Origin: Paracoccus shanxieyensis
GTDB lineage: Bacteria > Pseudomonadota > Alphaproteobacteria > Rhodobacterales > Rhodobacteraceae
Assembly (NCBI RefSeq): GCF_009711265.1
Contig: NZ_WMII01000002.1
Coordinates: forward strand, 267,348-331,347
DNA: 64,000 nucleotides
Direction of reading: 5' to 3'
The notes under the pieces are model-generated. The model saw only the letters and a program-made list of their open reading frames with translations. It did no database searches and had not been told where the DNA came from. Of this stretch, positions 63,700 to 64,000 are shown one piece after another (position 1 is the first letter of the stretch; every line of letters starts with the position of its first letter). A program made the translations under genes and the position numbers.

Positions 63700-63715
63700 T
63701 TAACATCATGTTAAC
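63700..63715. promoter_or_regulatory. CtrA-type box TTAAC-N5-GTTAAC
   Basis: The 16-bp TTAACATCATGTTAAC fits the CtrA consensus exactly; its core is palindromic. It is 107 bp before the MHS transporter start, in otherwise AT-richer DNA than the neighbours. Confidence 0.55.
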
Positions 63716-63822
63716 ATATGGCGCTTGTTGATATTTGACCAAATGTCACATTGCTGCCAATTCAGGCCGATGAGCTTGGCGCGGGGGATTGAGCGCCACC
63801 ATCAGAACTGGGAGGACTTCTC

Positions 63823-64000
63823 ATGAGCGTTTCGTCATCTGGCGAACCGAAAGGCCGGTCGCAATCCGGCAAAGCTGCGGCGAGTGCCTGGGTTGGGTCT
63901 GCGCTGGAGTATTACGACTTTTTCATCTATGCGACGGCTGCGGCGCTTGTGTTTCCGCAGGTGTTTTTCCCCTCGTCCAATCCGCAGACGGCGATCATCG
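63823..64000 (+). CDS. MHS-family MFS transporter (3' end beyond window)
   Basis: The first 59 codons read MSVSSSGEPKGRSQSGKAAA and then ASAWVGSALEYYDFFIYATA, the first-segment signature of metabolite:H+ symporters such as ProP and ShiA types. GGAGG lies 8 nt before the ATG. The substrate cannot be told. Confidence 0.85.
   Translation, partial: MSVSSSGEPKGRSQSGKAAASAWVGSALEYYDFFIYATAAALVFPQVFFPSSNPQTAII

Noticed and set aside
63720..63740. FNR-like site TTGATATTTGACCAA
   Set aside because: Spacing and right half do not match TTGAT-N4-ATCAA.

Overview
The window is about 66% GC chromosomal DNA from an alphaproteobacterium of the Rhodobacteraceae, most likely Paracoccus or a close relative. 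The evidence is a GcrA-type cell-cycle regulator, two full CtrA-type boxes (TTAAC-N5-GTTAAC), a decaprenyl-diphosphate-type prenyl synthase, PHB genes, a TIGR02302/DUF4175-type protein, a Mic60-like protein beside hemD, and gene orders such as argH-lipoprotein-DUF2834-lysA and tsaD-gpsA-yciI-EVE. I see no rRNA, insertion sequence or CRISPR array. There are two tRNAs, Leu(UAA) and Thr(CGU). Both window edges cut a gene: lpxK on the left and an MHS-family transporter on the right.

Layout. 1-2153 (minus): lipid A/Kdo operon (DUF4170, divergent waaA, lpxK). 2573-9018 (minus): acnB, tRNA-Leu, arginase, metG and a CHAP lipoprotein. 9228-11858: an unknown membrane protein that overlaps a convergent Nudix gene, then gcrA and an orphan ABC-2 permease. 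12032-14696 (plus): argD, an AAC(6')-like GNAT and argF. 15096-18217 (minus): a type I secretion ABC transporter and its HlyD adaptor, with no visible substrate gene. 18378-19698 (plus): mlaA and mlaC. 19769-23816: PBP1A and amtB. 23880-25376: a broken phage-tail/SGNH-type gene directly downstream of the prenyl synthase. 25377-31406: prenyl synthase, DUF2007, a tRNA-methyltransferase-like protein, DUF465, phaB, phaA, an EAL protein and tag. 31384-35032: tlpA-like gene divergent from argH, a small lipoprotein, DUF2834 and lysA. 35117-41443: TIGR02302-type protein, a tandem duplication, zinc-ribbon protein, ftsE, ftsX and plsC. 41601-43300: an ABC-2 exporter pair. 43406-48048: a ClpP-like periplasmic protein, rimO, a sulfotransferase and ettA. 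48398-53367: a HAD-GNAT-SGNH fusion protein, an alpha/beta hydrolase and an acyl-CoA synthetase. 53487-56505: a Kbp-like LysM protein, a CAP lipoprotein and an MsbA-like exporter. 56575-63469: EVE, yciI, gpsA and tsaD, divergent from hemD, mic60 and hemY. 63531-64000: tRNA-Thr and the MHS transporter start.

How the parts relate. Most of the window is housekeeping. A large share concerns the envelope: LpxK/WaaA, MlaA/MlaC, PBP1A, FtsEX, PlsC, the TIGR02302-type protein, an LptM-like lipoprotein, Mic60 and HemY. Arginine genes (argD, argF, argH, arginase) are spread over three loci. Translational coupling by ATGA or similar overlaps is common.

The observations most worth following are the two CtrA-type boxes, the three-domain HAD-GNAT-SGNH protein behind one of them, the tandem duplication of about 240 bp across two convergent 3' ends, the phage gene remnant with an in-frame TGA, the WaaA-like protein without the usual N-terminal SVGE motif, and the 254-residue membrane protein of unknown function. 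I did not find a clear new multi-gene defence or metabolic system; the findings are reported at that level.
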